Source: CAUVKI01 sp963552605
Lineage (GTDB): Bacteria; Bacillota; Clostridia; Tissierellales; Peptoniphilaceae
DNA: 64,000 nt
NCBI GenBank assembly: GCA_963552605.1
Contig: CAUVKI010000004.1
Span: 23,080 to 87,079 of the forward strand
Reading direction: 5' to 3'
Below the pieces are notes generated by a model, which was not told the DNA's origin, searched no databases, and saw only the letters and a list, made by a program, of their open reading frames with translations. Numbering within the stretch: the stretch's first letter is position 1; each line of letters starts with the position of its first letter. Shown here one piece after another: positions 25,215 to 33,086 of this stretch. Made by a program: the position numbers and the translations under genes.

Positions 25215-25913
25215 TTATATCCACTCTCCTCCGCTCTCACGCACTATTGCCCTTGCAAGGGACTCGGAAGAATCTGAAAAAAAATCCGCATGAAAAAAGG
25301 GCAGAGCAGTAACCGTCGAAAGCTCCGTACACCCCAAAACGGCACAATCACAGCCGTTTTTTCTAAGCTCTTCCTCTATTTCCAAAAAACTCTCCCTATC
25401 GATTGAATTTCCCGCCTTTACCTCATCATAGATTATCTTCATCACCTTATTCTGAATTTCGGGCGAGGGCTCATAATAATCCAATCCGAACCCTAAAAGC
25501 TCCTTTTGATACACTCCCGAGATAATTGTCCCCGTGGTTGCGAGTATTCCGGCTCTCTTTCGATTTCTTTGACTTAAATTTCTCACGGTTTCTTCAATCA
25601 TATTTATAAAAGGCAGATTTGTTGCCGAAAGAAAATAATCCGCAAAGGAATGAGAGGTATTACACGCCATACAAAAAGCCTGAACCTCCGAAAGCTCCAA
25701 AATTTTTATATCCCTTATCAAAGACGGAATGGGGGATTCTTTCGTAGGATCCAATATATATTCGGTGCGATCCGGAGTGGAAGCCCGATTTATTATTATC
25801 AAATCCAAATGCTCCTGATCCTTTGACGCACGGGTGTGATCTATTATGAGGCGGTATAGATAATCCGTGGCTTTCGGACCCATTCCTCCTATTATGCCTA
25901 TGGTTTTCATCAT
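25215..25913 (-). CDS. Aspartate/glutamate racemase-family protein
   Basis: Cofactor-independent two-cysteine racemase. IGIIGGMGPKATDYLYRLI is the family start. The catalytic cysteines are in FCMACNTSHSFAD (near residue 80) and VLGCTELS (near residue 195). Length of 232 residues fits aspartate racemases (RacD/YgeA type) better than the ~265-residue MurI. It overlaps the rodA stop, so it is expressed with the wall-elongation gene. D-Asp or D-Glu supply for peptidoglycan is a reasonable inference, but the substrate is not proven. Confidence 0.88.
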   Translation of the reverse strand: MMKTIGIIGGMGPKATDYLYRLIIDHTRASKDQEHLDLIIINRASTPDRTEYILDPTKESPIPSLIRDIKILELSEVQAFCMACNTSHSFADYFLSATNLPFINMIEETVRNLSQRNRKRAGILATTGTIISGVYQKELLGFGLDYYEPSPEIQNKVMKIIYDEVKAGNSIDRESFLEIEEELRKNGCDCAVLGCTELSTVTALPFFHADFFSDSSESLARAIVRESGGEWI

Positions 25914-27091
25914 TCCTGCTCCTTCTTCTCAAGCACAAGGGTATGCTTTTCCAATTCAAAATCCGGACTCTCCTCGTGAATTGACACCGACAACGCAAGT
26001 CCTATGGTCGCAAGGGAGATAAGCTGAAACGTTCCCCCTTGGCTTACAAACGGCAAAGGAATACCGGTAGCGGGAAGAATTCCGACATTCATTCCGATAT
26101 TTTCCGCTATGTGAAAGAAAAACATTCCGAAAAATCCCATGCAGATAAAACTTCCGAAAGTCAGGTGATGTTTTCTTGCTATATCAATCAATCTTAGTAA
26201 AAGTATAAGATAGAGGCTGATTAAAAAAATTCCTCCCAAAAATCCCAATTCTTCCGAAAGTGCGGAAAAAATATAATCCGTCTCCTTTGTGGGAAGATAC
26301 TTAAATTGAGTCTGCACTCCCTTATAAAGTCCTCTCCCCGTAAGCTCTCCGCTTGCCAAAGCTATCTTGCTCTGAAGTGTTTGATAGGAAGAAGCCAAAG
26401 CGTCGTGATTGGGATCAAGAAACGAAAAAAATCTCTTTTTCTGATAATCGTCAAGCTTATTCCAAATCAAAGGTATTGCCACTACCAGCAAAAGCCCCGC
26501 ATAAAAAACATAACTCCACTTAAGCCCTGCACAAAAGAGCATTACCGCTATAAAAAAAGTGAATACTATTGCCGTTCCCAAATCCGGTTGAAGCAAGATA
26601 AGCCCCACCGGAAAAAAGGCAAATATCAAAACCTTTATAAGAGTAAAAGGTTCATTAAGATTTTCCTTATTTTTTTCTATAACTTTTGCAAGAGATATGA
26701 TAAGTCCCACCTTAACTAACTCCGAGGGTTGAAAACTGAAACTTGAGCCGAGTTTGACCCAAGACCTCGCCCCCCAATTATCCTCAACACCGTAAAAGTA
26801 GGTCCAAACCAAAAGTAAAATGCAAACCGCATATATAAGGATATAGAACTTACCCCAAATTTCATAATCCACAAATGTAAGAAAGATAATCAGAAAAAAT
26901 CCCAATGCCGTCGCCATAATCTGACTTTTCATTATGTGTGCGCTATCCTCCAAAGAATGTGCCGCACTGGAGAGGACTATCAGACCGAAAATCGAAACCG
27001 CCACCACACTTAGAAAAAGCACTTTATCAAAATCCGCAAAAGATTTGTTGCGTATGTTTATTGTAAAAAACGCCTTAAGTTTTTTTATCAT
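25910..27091 (-). CDS. rodA: Rod-shape SEDS peptidoglycan polymerase
   Basis: SEDS-family glycosyltransferase that polymerises lipid II, with about ten membrane helices. Key signatures are DNWGARSWVKLG, QPSELVKVGLI, LQPDLGTAIVF, RFFSFLDPNHD and IPLPFVSQGGTFQLI. RodA is preferred over FtsW because of the DNWGARSW and PFVSQGGT versions. The start is the ATG at 27091 behind GGGAG; the ORF can be extended four codons but loses the site. It is the first gene of the seven-gene operon reading down to priA. No dedicated class-B PBP is nearby. Confidence 0.9.
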   Translation of the reverse strand: MIKKLKAFFTINIRNKSFADFDKVLFLSVVAVSIFGLIVLSSAAHSLEDSAHIMKSQIMATALGFFLIIFLTFVDYEIWGKFYILIYAVCILLLVWTYFYGVEDNWGARSWVKLGSSFSFQPSELVKVGLIISLAKVIEKNKENLNEPFTLIKVLIFAFFPVGLILLQPDLGTAIVFTFFIAVMLFCAGLKWSYVFYAGLLLVVAIPLIWNKLDDYQKKRFFSFLDPNHDALASSYQTLQSKIALASGELTGRGLYKGVQTQFKYLPTKETDYIFSALSEELGFLGGIFLISLYLILLLRLIDIARKHHLTFGSFICMGFFGMFFFHIAENIGMNVGILPATGIPLPFVSQGGTFQLISLATIGLALSVSIHEESPDFELEKHTLVLEKKEQE

Positions 27092-27132
27092 AAGCTCTCC
27101 CAATTTTAAAAACTAAATCTATCATATTAGAG

Positions 27133-27161
27133 ATTATACATTTTTGTCGGAGTGCAATCAA
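27133..27161 (-). promoter_or_regulatory. Promoter of the rodA-to-priA operon
   Basis: Minus strand: -35 TTGATT (27156-27161), 17-base spacer, consensus -10 TATAAT (27133-27138), about 42 bases before the rodA start. No other clear promoter is seen in the operon, whose genes overlap or nearly touch. Confidence 0.65.
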
Positions 27162-27163
27162 CC

Positions 27164-27184
27164 ATTTGTGAAGACCTCACAAAT
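27164..27184. repeat. Perfect 8-bp inverted repeat next to the rodA promoter
   Basis: ATTTGTGA (27164-27171) and TCACAAAT (27177-27184) with a five-base centre. It begins three bases upstream of the rodA -35 box and is not followed by a T-run, so an operator is more likely than a terminator. Confidence 0.5.
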
Positions 27185-27544
27185 TCTTTTTCGTAAAAAC
27201 CGAATTCTCGATCTTTGGAATTGCCGCCGACGCCGTATAAGACCCAGCTATGTTTTTTTTCTGTTTATATTGCTCATTTAGTTTTTTAACCCAAAGGCTG
27301 CTTAAGAAACACGACAAACGCATGAATATAAAAAAGGCGGAAATACAACATAGTGAAATCTGAAAGAGATAGAGTAAAGGTGAAATCATTTTTAGATTAT
27401 ACATACAGTACATGACGGAAGACAAGAAAAAAGATAAAGCATAAAAGGAAAAAACGATTCGCAATCGGAACAAATTCAGAGAAATATTTGGATAATATTA
27501 GACTTGTTAGATAATTTAATGTCGGAAATTATAAATACCGCAAA
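27185..27544. other. Gene-poor AT-rich stretch with one doubtful ORF
   Basis: A 98-codon minus-strand frame (27177-27473) encodes two or three hydrophobic stretches (for example LLYLFQISLCCISAFFIFM), but it starts with TTG, has no ribosome-binding site and ends in unremarkable sequence. I see no convincing gene, RNA or repeat here. It is probably decayed DNA beside the transposase remnant. Confidence 0.5.
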
Positions 27545-27826
27545 TTAAAGAAACACGTGTTTCTATGAAATGCTCCTATTATAATGTTTTTCTTTGGAGG
27601 AGAGTTTGTGATTCTTTGAGGATTTGATGGGAGTTTTGCTGTTTTTGTGATAATGACTTATCCCTTGATAACCGCTATCCGCTATTACCTGAATATCGCT
27701 TAGTATACCGAGCCTACTGTTTTTGTTTTTTTTGGGGTGTGCAATTTCTACTTCTGTCGCATCCACCAAAAGAATGTCTATGGAAGGATTATAATTCCAA
27801 TATTTAAATACAACTCTTGTTTTTGT
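27545..27826 (-). pseudogene. Remnant of a DDE transposase (IS5-like/DDE_Tnp_4 type)
   Basis: The frame reads DILLVDATEVEIAHPKKNKN, then IQVIADSGYQGISHYHKNS, both typical of DDE_Tnp_4-type transposases (first Asp in the VDATE motif, second in ADSGYQG). The normal stretch of ~50 residues between them is missing. An in-frame TAG at 27563-27565 falls before KHVF, where intact relatives continue toward their last Glu, and the frame ends soon after. The upstream N-terminal part (27827-27955) is also broken by stops. No terminal inverted repeats could be assigned. Confidence 0.75.
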
Positions 27827-27960
27827 TCAATACATATTTTCAATACTCACACCCTGCTAGTTGAAATCGGAAATCCCGTAGCTATCTAAAAGTCTCAATG
27901 TATTTTCAGTAATAAGACCGCCACAAAGCTTAAACCTTATAATGCAAAACTCCATCCCCC

Positions 27961-29454
27961 TTACGGTTCAACTTCTATCTTATATTCCGAGACCTCATTT
28001 TCATTAAAGTCAAGAAAAAAATAAGACTTCCCCGCTTTTTTTATTTTTGCAAGCTCCATTTCGTTTTTAATAAGTTTAAAGCCTGAACACTCTCCATCAT
28101 AAACCCAGCTCAAAAGAGTGCCGTTTCCTGTTCGGTGCAGCTTGAACGAAAGTTTTTCTTTTTTGGGCGAAACGGATTCGGGCGTTTTAAGATTTTTAAT
28201 TTCATTCTTATATTTTTCAAGAAAGTCTTTATTTTTTTGGCTTGTGTTTTCTTTGAAAGCTTTGGAGTTAAAAAAGAAAGAACCGTAAATAGAGTCATAA
28301 CGAGTATTAAAGAGCAGCTGGTTATAAAGTTCCTCGGAGTTTTTCCAGTCACCTTGAGCGAGTTTATATATAGCATGCCCGATATAGAGTTTCACCTTTG
28401 CATTTGAACACACTTTCCCCCACCAATCCGTGCAATTTCCATAGGGAGCGGCTTTTGTGTCAAATTGCCAATAAATCTGTGGAACTATGTAATCAACCCA
28501 CCGATTTTCCACCCACTTTTTCGTGTCGGCAAAGAGAGTGTCATATGAAGTGTAATTCGTCAAAACCTCCATTCCGCTCGGATCTGTACTCTTATTTCTC
28601 CAAACTCCTGCAGGACTTACGCCGAATTCCACATTCTTTCCCTCAACTCTGTTGTAGCTTTGGACGGTTTGGAATACGCCGAAAACCAGATTGTCGGTTT
28701 GCTGACGCCTGTAATCTCCTAAATTTTTAACTCCCGACTGCTCAAACGCCTCTTTCTCTTCTTCATAGTATCCGCCGCTTCCCACAAAGGTTGAAGCGGG
28801 ATAAAAATAATCGTCAAAGTGAATTGCGTCCACCTCATATTTTTTCAAAAGCTCCTGCACCGTTTCTTTCAGGTGTATCACAACTTTCTCGTCCCACGGC
28901 TTAAGATAGAGCTTTTTTCCCGCTTTAAAAACACAGCCGGGATTTTTTCTGGCAAAATTTGCAGGATGGAGTGTGGAAATCAACTCCTCCTTTGAGCCCT
29001 CAGCATTTCTGTAAGTCACCCTGTAAGGATTAAGCCACGCATGAAAGGTCATACCTTTCTTGTGAGTTTCTTCAATCATCCACGCCAACGGATCAAAGTT
29101 GAAATTTTCTCCCTGCTTTCCCGTCAAAAATTCGGAAGCCGGATTGCCATGGGATTTATAAAAGGCATCGCAGGACGGACGCACCTGAAAAATCACGGTG
29201 TTTATATGAGCCTTTTCGAGGTTTTTTAATAGTGTCATATATTCTTTTTTATAATCTTCTTCCGAAAGTCCCGGTTTGCTCGGAAAATTATTCCACACGG
29301 TATCAACCCATACCCCTCTGAATTTCAGAGAAGAGATGTTTAAACTTTCAGGAAGTTCAATTTTTTCACCATAGAGAGAAGCTCCGAAAGCAAGCGAACT
29401 CTTAAAGATAAAAAAGAAAATCAAACAAAACGCAGCTTTTTTGAAAGTATTCAT
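27961..29454 (-). CDS. Secreted glycoside-hydrolase-like protein, GHL10 family (YngK-like)
   Basis: Residues 1-25 form a signal peptide (FKKAAFCLIFFFIFKSSLAF). From about residue 43 the family signature begins: LKFRGVWVDTVWNN, then INTVIFQVRPSCDAFYKS, FHAWLNPYRVTYRN and VDAIHFDDYFYPAS. Later blocks are NLVFGVFQTVQ, FGVSPAGVWRNKS and DYIVPQIYWQFDTKAA. These belong to the GHL10 (DUF187) TIM-barrel family, known or suspected to act on peptidoglycan-like or extracellular glycans. The last ~70 residues look like a small Fn3-like domain. It overlaps trpS by four bases, an odd partner for a secreted enzyme. Confidence 0.88.
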   Translation of the reverse strand: MNTFKKAAFCLIFFFIFKSSLAFGASLYGEKIELPESLNISSLKFRGVWVDTVWNNFPSKPGLSEEDYKKEYMTLLKNLEKAHINTVIFQVRPSCDAFYKSHGNPASEFLTGKQGENFNFDPLAWMIEETHKKGMTFHAWLNPYRVTYRNAEGSKEELISTLHPANFARKNPGCVFKAGKKLYLKPWDEKVVIHLKETVQELLKKYEVDAIHFDDYFYPASTFVGSGGYYEEEKEAFEQSGVKNLGDYRRQQTDNLVFGVFQTVQSYNRVEGKNVEFGVSPAGVWRNKSTDPSGMEVLTNYTSYDTLFADTKKWVENRWVDYIVPQIYWQFDTKAAPYGNCTDWWGKVCSNAKVKLYIGHAIYKLAQGDWKNSEELYNQLLFNTRYDSIYGSFFFNSKAFKENTSQKNKDFLEKYKNEIKNLKTPESVSPKKEKLSFKLHRTGNGTLLSWVYDGECSGFKLIKNEMELAKIKKAGKSYFFLDFNENEVSEYKIEVEP

Positions 29455-30440
29455 ATCTTCAGTCCAACCTTTTCATATACGGAAGAAAGGGTTTTTCCCG
29501 CAATCTCGGAGGCCTTTCTCGCTCCTTCGGCTGCCGTTTTCTCAAGATAGGCTTTGTCGTTCATATACTCATAAAAACTTTTTCTTATGGGGTCAAGTTT
29601 TTGGACAACCAAATCCCCCAAATCCTTTTTCAGCACTCCATATCCTTTTCCCTCATAGCGTGAAACTATGGTGTCAATATCCTCATTTGAAAATCCTGAG
29701 TATATATCCAAAAGATTTCTAAGCCCCGCCTGCTCCGGAGAATATTTTACAACTCCTAAAGAATCAGTCACCGCAGTCTTTATTTTTTTTATAATTGTAT
29801 CCGGTTCGTCCAACATTCTTATGAATGCGGACTCGTCAGCGTCCGACTTTGACATCTTCGCTTCGGGGTTTTTAAGGCTCATAACCCTTGTGCAATTTTC
29901 TCCGTAAAGACCCTCCGGCACAACGAAAGTATCTCCAAAGCGATTATTAAACCTGATCGCCAAATCCCTAGTGATCTCTATATGCTGACGCTGATCTTCA
30001 CCCACAGGCACCAGGTCTGTGTTGTATAAGAGTATATCTGCAGCCATCAGGACGGGATAGGTAAAAAGTGCAGCGTTGATATTATCCTCGTGCTTTTGTG
30101 ATTTATCCTTAAACTGCGTCATTCTTGAGAGCTGTCCCATATAGGTTATTGAATTTAGAACCCAGCAAAGCTCCGCATGTTCCGAACAATCCGACTGCAC
30201 AAATACAATACTTTTTTCGGGATCAATTCCCGAAGCCAAAAAAGTTGCCAAGACTTTATAAATTCGCTCCTTCAAGATAACCGGATCTTGAGTAACCGTC
30301 AATGAGTGCATATCTGCAACATTGAATAAACACTCATATTCCTCCTGCAGTTTTGCAAAGTGGCTTACCGAACCCAGATAATTTCCGATTGTAAGATCCC
30401 CCGAGGGTTGAACCCCACTATATACAATCTTTTTTCCCAT
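29451..30440 (-). CDS. trpS: Tryptophanyl-tRNA synthetase
   Basis: Class I aminoacyl-tRNA synthetase charging tRNA-Trp. The HIGH-like element is SGDLTIGNYLGSV, the substrate-binding region includes VADMHSLTV and PVGEDQRQHIEITRDLA, and the KMSKS loop is AKMSKSDADESAF. Length of 329 residues is typical. No T-box leader precedes it: mtaD ends only four bases upstream, so its transcription depends on the operon promoter at 32300-32328. Confidence 0.97.
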   Translation of the reverse strand: MGKKIVYSGVQPSGDLTIGNYLGSVSHFAKLQEEYECLFNVADMHSLTVTQDPVILKERIYKVLATFLASGIDPEKSIVFVQSDCSEHAELCWVLNSITYMGQLSRMTQFKDKSQKHEDNINAALFTYPVLMAADILLYNTDLVPVGEDQRQHIEITRDLAIRFNNRFGDTFVVPEGLYGENCTRVMSLKNPEAKMSKSDADESAFIRMLDEPDTIIKKIKTAVTDSLGVVKYSPEQAGLRNLLDIYSGFSNEDIDTIVSRYEGKGYGVLKKDLGDLVVQKLDPIRKSFYEYMNDKAYLEKTAAEGARKASEIAGKTLSSVYEKVGLKI

Positions 30441-30444
30441 ATCT

Positions 30445-31737
30445 TTATTCCTTTCTGCTCAACAGATTATTAACAGTTTCATTCATCTTCAGCATAATTT
30501 TTTCTATATCAACGGTTTTAAGAACCCGATTTTCCATAAGGATTTTTCCGTCCACAATCACGGTATCCACATCAGAGGCTTGTGCAGAGTATGCGAGAGC
30601 CGAAACGGGATTTCCAAGAGGAGTGAGATGCGGTTTATTCGTATCAATCAAAATCAAATCTGCCTTTTTTCCTTTTTCAACGGAGCCTATCTCCTTGTCA
30701 AGTCCCAATGCCTTAGCTCCGTTAATCGTTGCCATCTCCAATGCGGTATATGCGGAAACGGAGGTTGCATCCAAGTCAAGGGCTTTGTTTATAATTGCGG
30801 CGAGATGAATTTCTTCCCACATATTGACATTGTTATTGCTTGCGGAACCGTCCGTTCCCAAGGCCACGGGTATTCCGGCTTTAAGAAGCTTTGACACCGG
30901 GGAAAATCCGCTTGCCAATTTAAAATTGCTTGTGGGATTATTTACGGGATACACATTCTTATCTTTGAGAATTTTTATGTCCTCATCGGTTATGTGCACA
31001 CAATGAGCCGCCACCGTATGCACATCAAACAACCCCAAGTCGTTCATATGGGCTATCGGAGTTTTTCCGGTCTTTTCGATAATTCCCTCCACTTCTCCTT
31101 TTGTTTCAGAAAGGTGAATGTTTATTCCCACATTTAATTCGCAGGCAAGCTCCTTTAGTCGCTTCATAAAGACATCTCCCACGGTATAAGGAGCATGGGG
31201 CGCAACCATAGTGGTAATTCTTCCGTTTGCCTTCCATTCCCAATGTTCGGAAAACTCCCTCCTTATCCTTATGCGTTCATCTTCCTGCCCTTTCACATCA
31301 ATCGTTCCATAGGAGAGCACAGCTCTTATTCCGATTTCCTCCACCGCTCTTGCCACTGCGTCCATAAGATCATACATATCCAAAAAGGAAGTGGTTCCCG
31401 AAAGGAGCATTTCACATATTGTCAAAAGTGCCCCGACATATATGTCCTCCTCGGTCATCTTTCCTTCTATGGGCCAAATTTCCTCACCAAGCCACCTGTC
31501 AAGAGGAAGATCGTCCGCATAGTTTCTAAGCAGCGACATTGAAGCGTGCGTATGTGCATTAACAAGCCCCGGCATCAAAATTTTTTTCTCACCGTCTATT
31601 ATTTTATCCGCTCTCTCGGGCAGGAGTTCCTCGGTGATTTCAAATATTCGATTATCCTTGATATACACATTCACTCCATAAAGCACTCTATCCTTTGAGT
31701 TAAACGGAAGACAGCATACATTTTTTATAAGTATCAT
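30445..31737 (-). CDS. mtaD: 5-methylthioadenosine/S-adenosylhomocysteine deaminase
   Basis: Amidohydrolase-superfamily deaminase of S-adenosylhomocysteine, methylthioadenosine or related adenosines. Metal ligands appear in LVNAHTHASMSLLR, VAPHAPYTVGDVF, NIHLSETKGEVEGI, VAAHCVHI and LGTDGSASNNNVNMWEE. Length (430 residues) matches the family. The C-terminal strand returns as KKADLILIDTNKPHLTP. AGGAGG precedes the start. It lies between a membrane protein and trpS in one operon. Deamination rather than hydrolysis of SAH would fit recycling without a dedicated SAH hydrolase. Confidence 0.9.
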   Translation of the reverse strand: MILIKNVCCLPFNSKDRVLYGVNVYIKDNRIFEITEELLPERADKIIDGEKKILMPGLVNAHTHASMSLLRNYADDLPLDRWLGEEIWPIEGKMTEEDIYVGALLTICEMLLSGTTSFLDMYDLMDAVARAVEEIGIRAVLSYGTIDVKGQEDERIRIRREFSEHWEWKANGRITTMVAPHAPYTVGDVFMKRLKELACELNVGINIHLSETKGEVEGIIEKTGKTPIAHMNDLGLFDVHTVAAHCVHITDEDIKILKDKNVYPVNNPTSNFKLASGFSPVSKLLKAGIPVALGTDGSASNNNVNMWEEIHLAAIINKALDLDATSVSAYTALEMATINGAKALGLDKEIGSVEKGKKADLILIDTNKPHLTPLGNPVSALAYSAQASDVDTVIVDGKILMENRVLKTVDIEKIMLKMNETVNNLLSRKE

Positions 31738-31752
31738 AATTCCTCCTAAAAA

Positions 31753-32280
31753 TCACAAATCCAAAGTGGTATATTTTTTTATTCCATAAACCATAAGCGG
31801 TATCATCACCAACTGAATTAGAAAGCCCGGCAACCCCTTGACGAAAACATCCAAGGTGTATCGCAAGGGATTTTCTCCGAATGAGAAAAAAAGCGTTGCC
31901 ACAAACGCCGTAAGGCACAACATAAGTTTAGCTGAGAGTTCGGCTATAAGCAGCGTTAAAATCGGATGAAGTTTTATTTTTCTATAAAGTACACTTGAGA
32001 CAAGTGCGGCTGTTATGCAGTTTGCGGTTAGTAAAATACCTCCGTAGATAATCGGAGGAGTTTTTAACACTAAAGAAGTTGAAAGCGTCAGGATAAGAGA
32101 GAGAAAAATTGCGGGCTTTATCGGAAGAAGAACCCCTCCGAACATGGACATAAACTCCATCGGAGAAAGCGTTTGCACATCAATCTTTTTCATAAAAGTC
32201 AGCGCAGCCGTAATAGAAAATCCGACCAGCCACAAAAAAATTACGATAAATCTCTGTTTAGTTTTGCTCGCTGTTTCCAT
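31753..32280 (-). CDS. Gx transporter / heptaprenyl diphosphate synthase component I-like membrane protein
   Basis: 175 residues with about five membrane helices and a compact pattern seen in the Gx-transporter (HepT/DUF-type) family: PMEFMSMFGGVLLP, AIFLSLILTLSTSLV, PIIYGGILLTANCITAALV and GLPGFLIQLVMIPLMVYGI. Related proteins are annotated as heptaprenyl diphosphate synthase component I, but the fold resembles small ECF S components. The start is the ATG at 32280 behind GAGGGGG; a longer frame adds 32 residues without support. First gene of the mtaD-trpS operon. Confidence 0.7.
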   Translation of the reverse strand: METASKTKQRFIVIFLWLVGFSITAALTFMKKIDVQTLSPMEFMSMFGGVLLPIKPAIFLSLILTLSTSLVLKTPPIIYGGILLTANCITAALVSSVLYRKIKLHPILTLLIAELSAKLMLCLTAFVATLFFSFGENPLRYTLDVFVKGLPGFLIQLVMIPLMVYGIKKYTTLDL

Positions 32281-32299
32281 AAGTATCCCCCTCGCAATG

Positions 32300-32328
32300 A
32301 TTATAATACAGCAAGAAGATAAATGCAA
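32300..32328 (-). promoter_or_regulatory. Promoter of the Gx-protein/mtaD/trpS/GHL10 operon
   Basis: Minus strand: TTGCAT (32323-32328), 17-base spacer, consensus TATAAT (32300-32305), about 20 bases before the start codon. Confidence 0.6.
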
Positions 32329-32457
32329 TTCGGATAATATAAATGACGAGTGAACAAAAAAAAGAGACTGTTGCACCGGTATTAGTGAATAGCCTCTTTC
32401 TTAATACAAATCCTCCGCTATTTTTTAATAATCAAGTCCTTAAAAATAGTCGAAGTC

Positions 32458-32800
32458 CTAAAGCGACGATCTCAATTCATTTACCTTTTCTCTTGAAAGC
32501 CCCGTACCCTTTGTCACATCTTCAATTGAAAATCCCATATTCAGTAAATTTATTGCCGATTGAAAAAAACCTTTCTCCACGCCATCTTTTAACCCTCCGC
32601 TCTTGCTTCCCTTCTTGCATCTGCTATTGCATCTCTGGTTATATATTACGCGATTGTCATCTCTCTTCTCCGAATGCTCTCTTATAAATATCCTCTACAA
32701 GCTCCTTTTGTGCTTGGGCTTCTTCCTCCGTATTTGCAACCCTGTTATTTAGCATATAAGTCAAATAAATATGAGCCGAATAAATTAAAAAAGAAAACGC
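32458..32800 (-). pseudogene. Remnant of an Rpn/PD-(D/E)XK nuclease-family transposase-like gene (C-terminal part)
   Basis: Three minus-strand pieces in shifting frames read like the C-terminus of Rpn-family proteins. The first includes ANTEEEAQAQKELVEDIYKR and stops after FGEER; the second reads DAIADARREARAEG; the last runs AINLLNMGFSIEDVTKGTGL to a TAG at 32458-32460. The final piece matches the usual GxEKG-xxxAxNLLxMGxSxExIxxxTGL repeat tail. Stops and frameshifts between pieces, and the absence of the nuclease domain, show it is dead. Confidence 0.7.
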
Positions 32801-32884
32801 GGGAATTGTGCGGAAGGCTGATTCGTAATTATAAGTTAATAAACTATATACAGGCTTTGTTTCTTAATCTCAAGACTTGCAATT

Positions 32885-32914
32885 AAAAAAGCGCTGCAAA
32901 CGCAACGCTTTTTT
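32885..32914 (-). terminator. Terminator of the feo operon
   Basis: AAAAAAGCGCTGC (32885-32897) pairs with GCAACGCTTTTTT (32902-32914) with one G-T position and a four-base loop. On the minus strand it lies ten bases after the last gene of the operon. Confidence 0.8.
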
Positions 32915-32923
32915 CCGCTTGAA

Positions 32924-33076
32924 TTATTTCTTTGTTGAACAGCAACAGGATTTTTCATCGGAACCGCAATTGCAGCCCGAACACTTCCCGCTTTTTGCCG
33001 CAAGTATCGTTCTTCTCAAAGCAAAAACGACAGCCACAACAACCAACGCGACCAATATAATGTCTATGGGTTTCAT
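32924..33076 (-). CDS. FeoB-associated Cys-rich small membrane protein
   Basis: A 50-residue protein: one N-terminal membrane helix (IDIILVALVVVAVVFAL), a basic stop-transfer RR, then a short tail with six cysteines (GKCSGCNCGSD and KSCCCSTKK). This is the layout of the FeoB-associated Cys-rich membrane proteins found next to feoB in Firmicutes, thought to bind Fe(II) or aid assembly of the transporter. AGGA precedes the ATG at 33076, ten bases after the feoB stop. The plus-strand ORF over it is a shadow. Confidence 0.85.
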   Translation of the reverse strand: MKPIDIILVALVVVAVVFALRRTILAAKSGKCSGCNCGSDEKSCCCSTKK

Positions 33077-33086
33077 ATAGTCCTCC

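Noticed and set aside
27177..27473. 98-codon minus-strand ORF with hydrophobic stretches
   Set aside because: TTG start with no ribosome-binding site, ordinary C-terminus and location in decayed DNA; not listed as a gene.
27857..27955. 32-codon minus-strand ORF just after the GHL10 gene, behind GGGGGATGG
   Set aside because: Starts within the transposase remnant region, lacks a recognisable motif and ends in a stop near the broken transposase N-terminus.
29451..31752. Possible T-box riboswitch for trpS
   Set aside because: trpS starts four bases after mtaD, leaving no room for a leader; no T-box sequence seen upstream of the operon promoter.
32343..32687. Plus-strand ORF of 114 codons
   Set aside because: It is antisense to the Rpn remnant, and its composition (runs of Ser, Pro, Leu, Cys) is that of a shadow frame.
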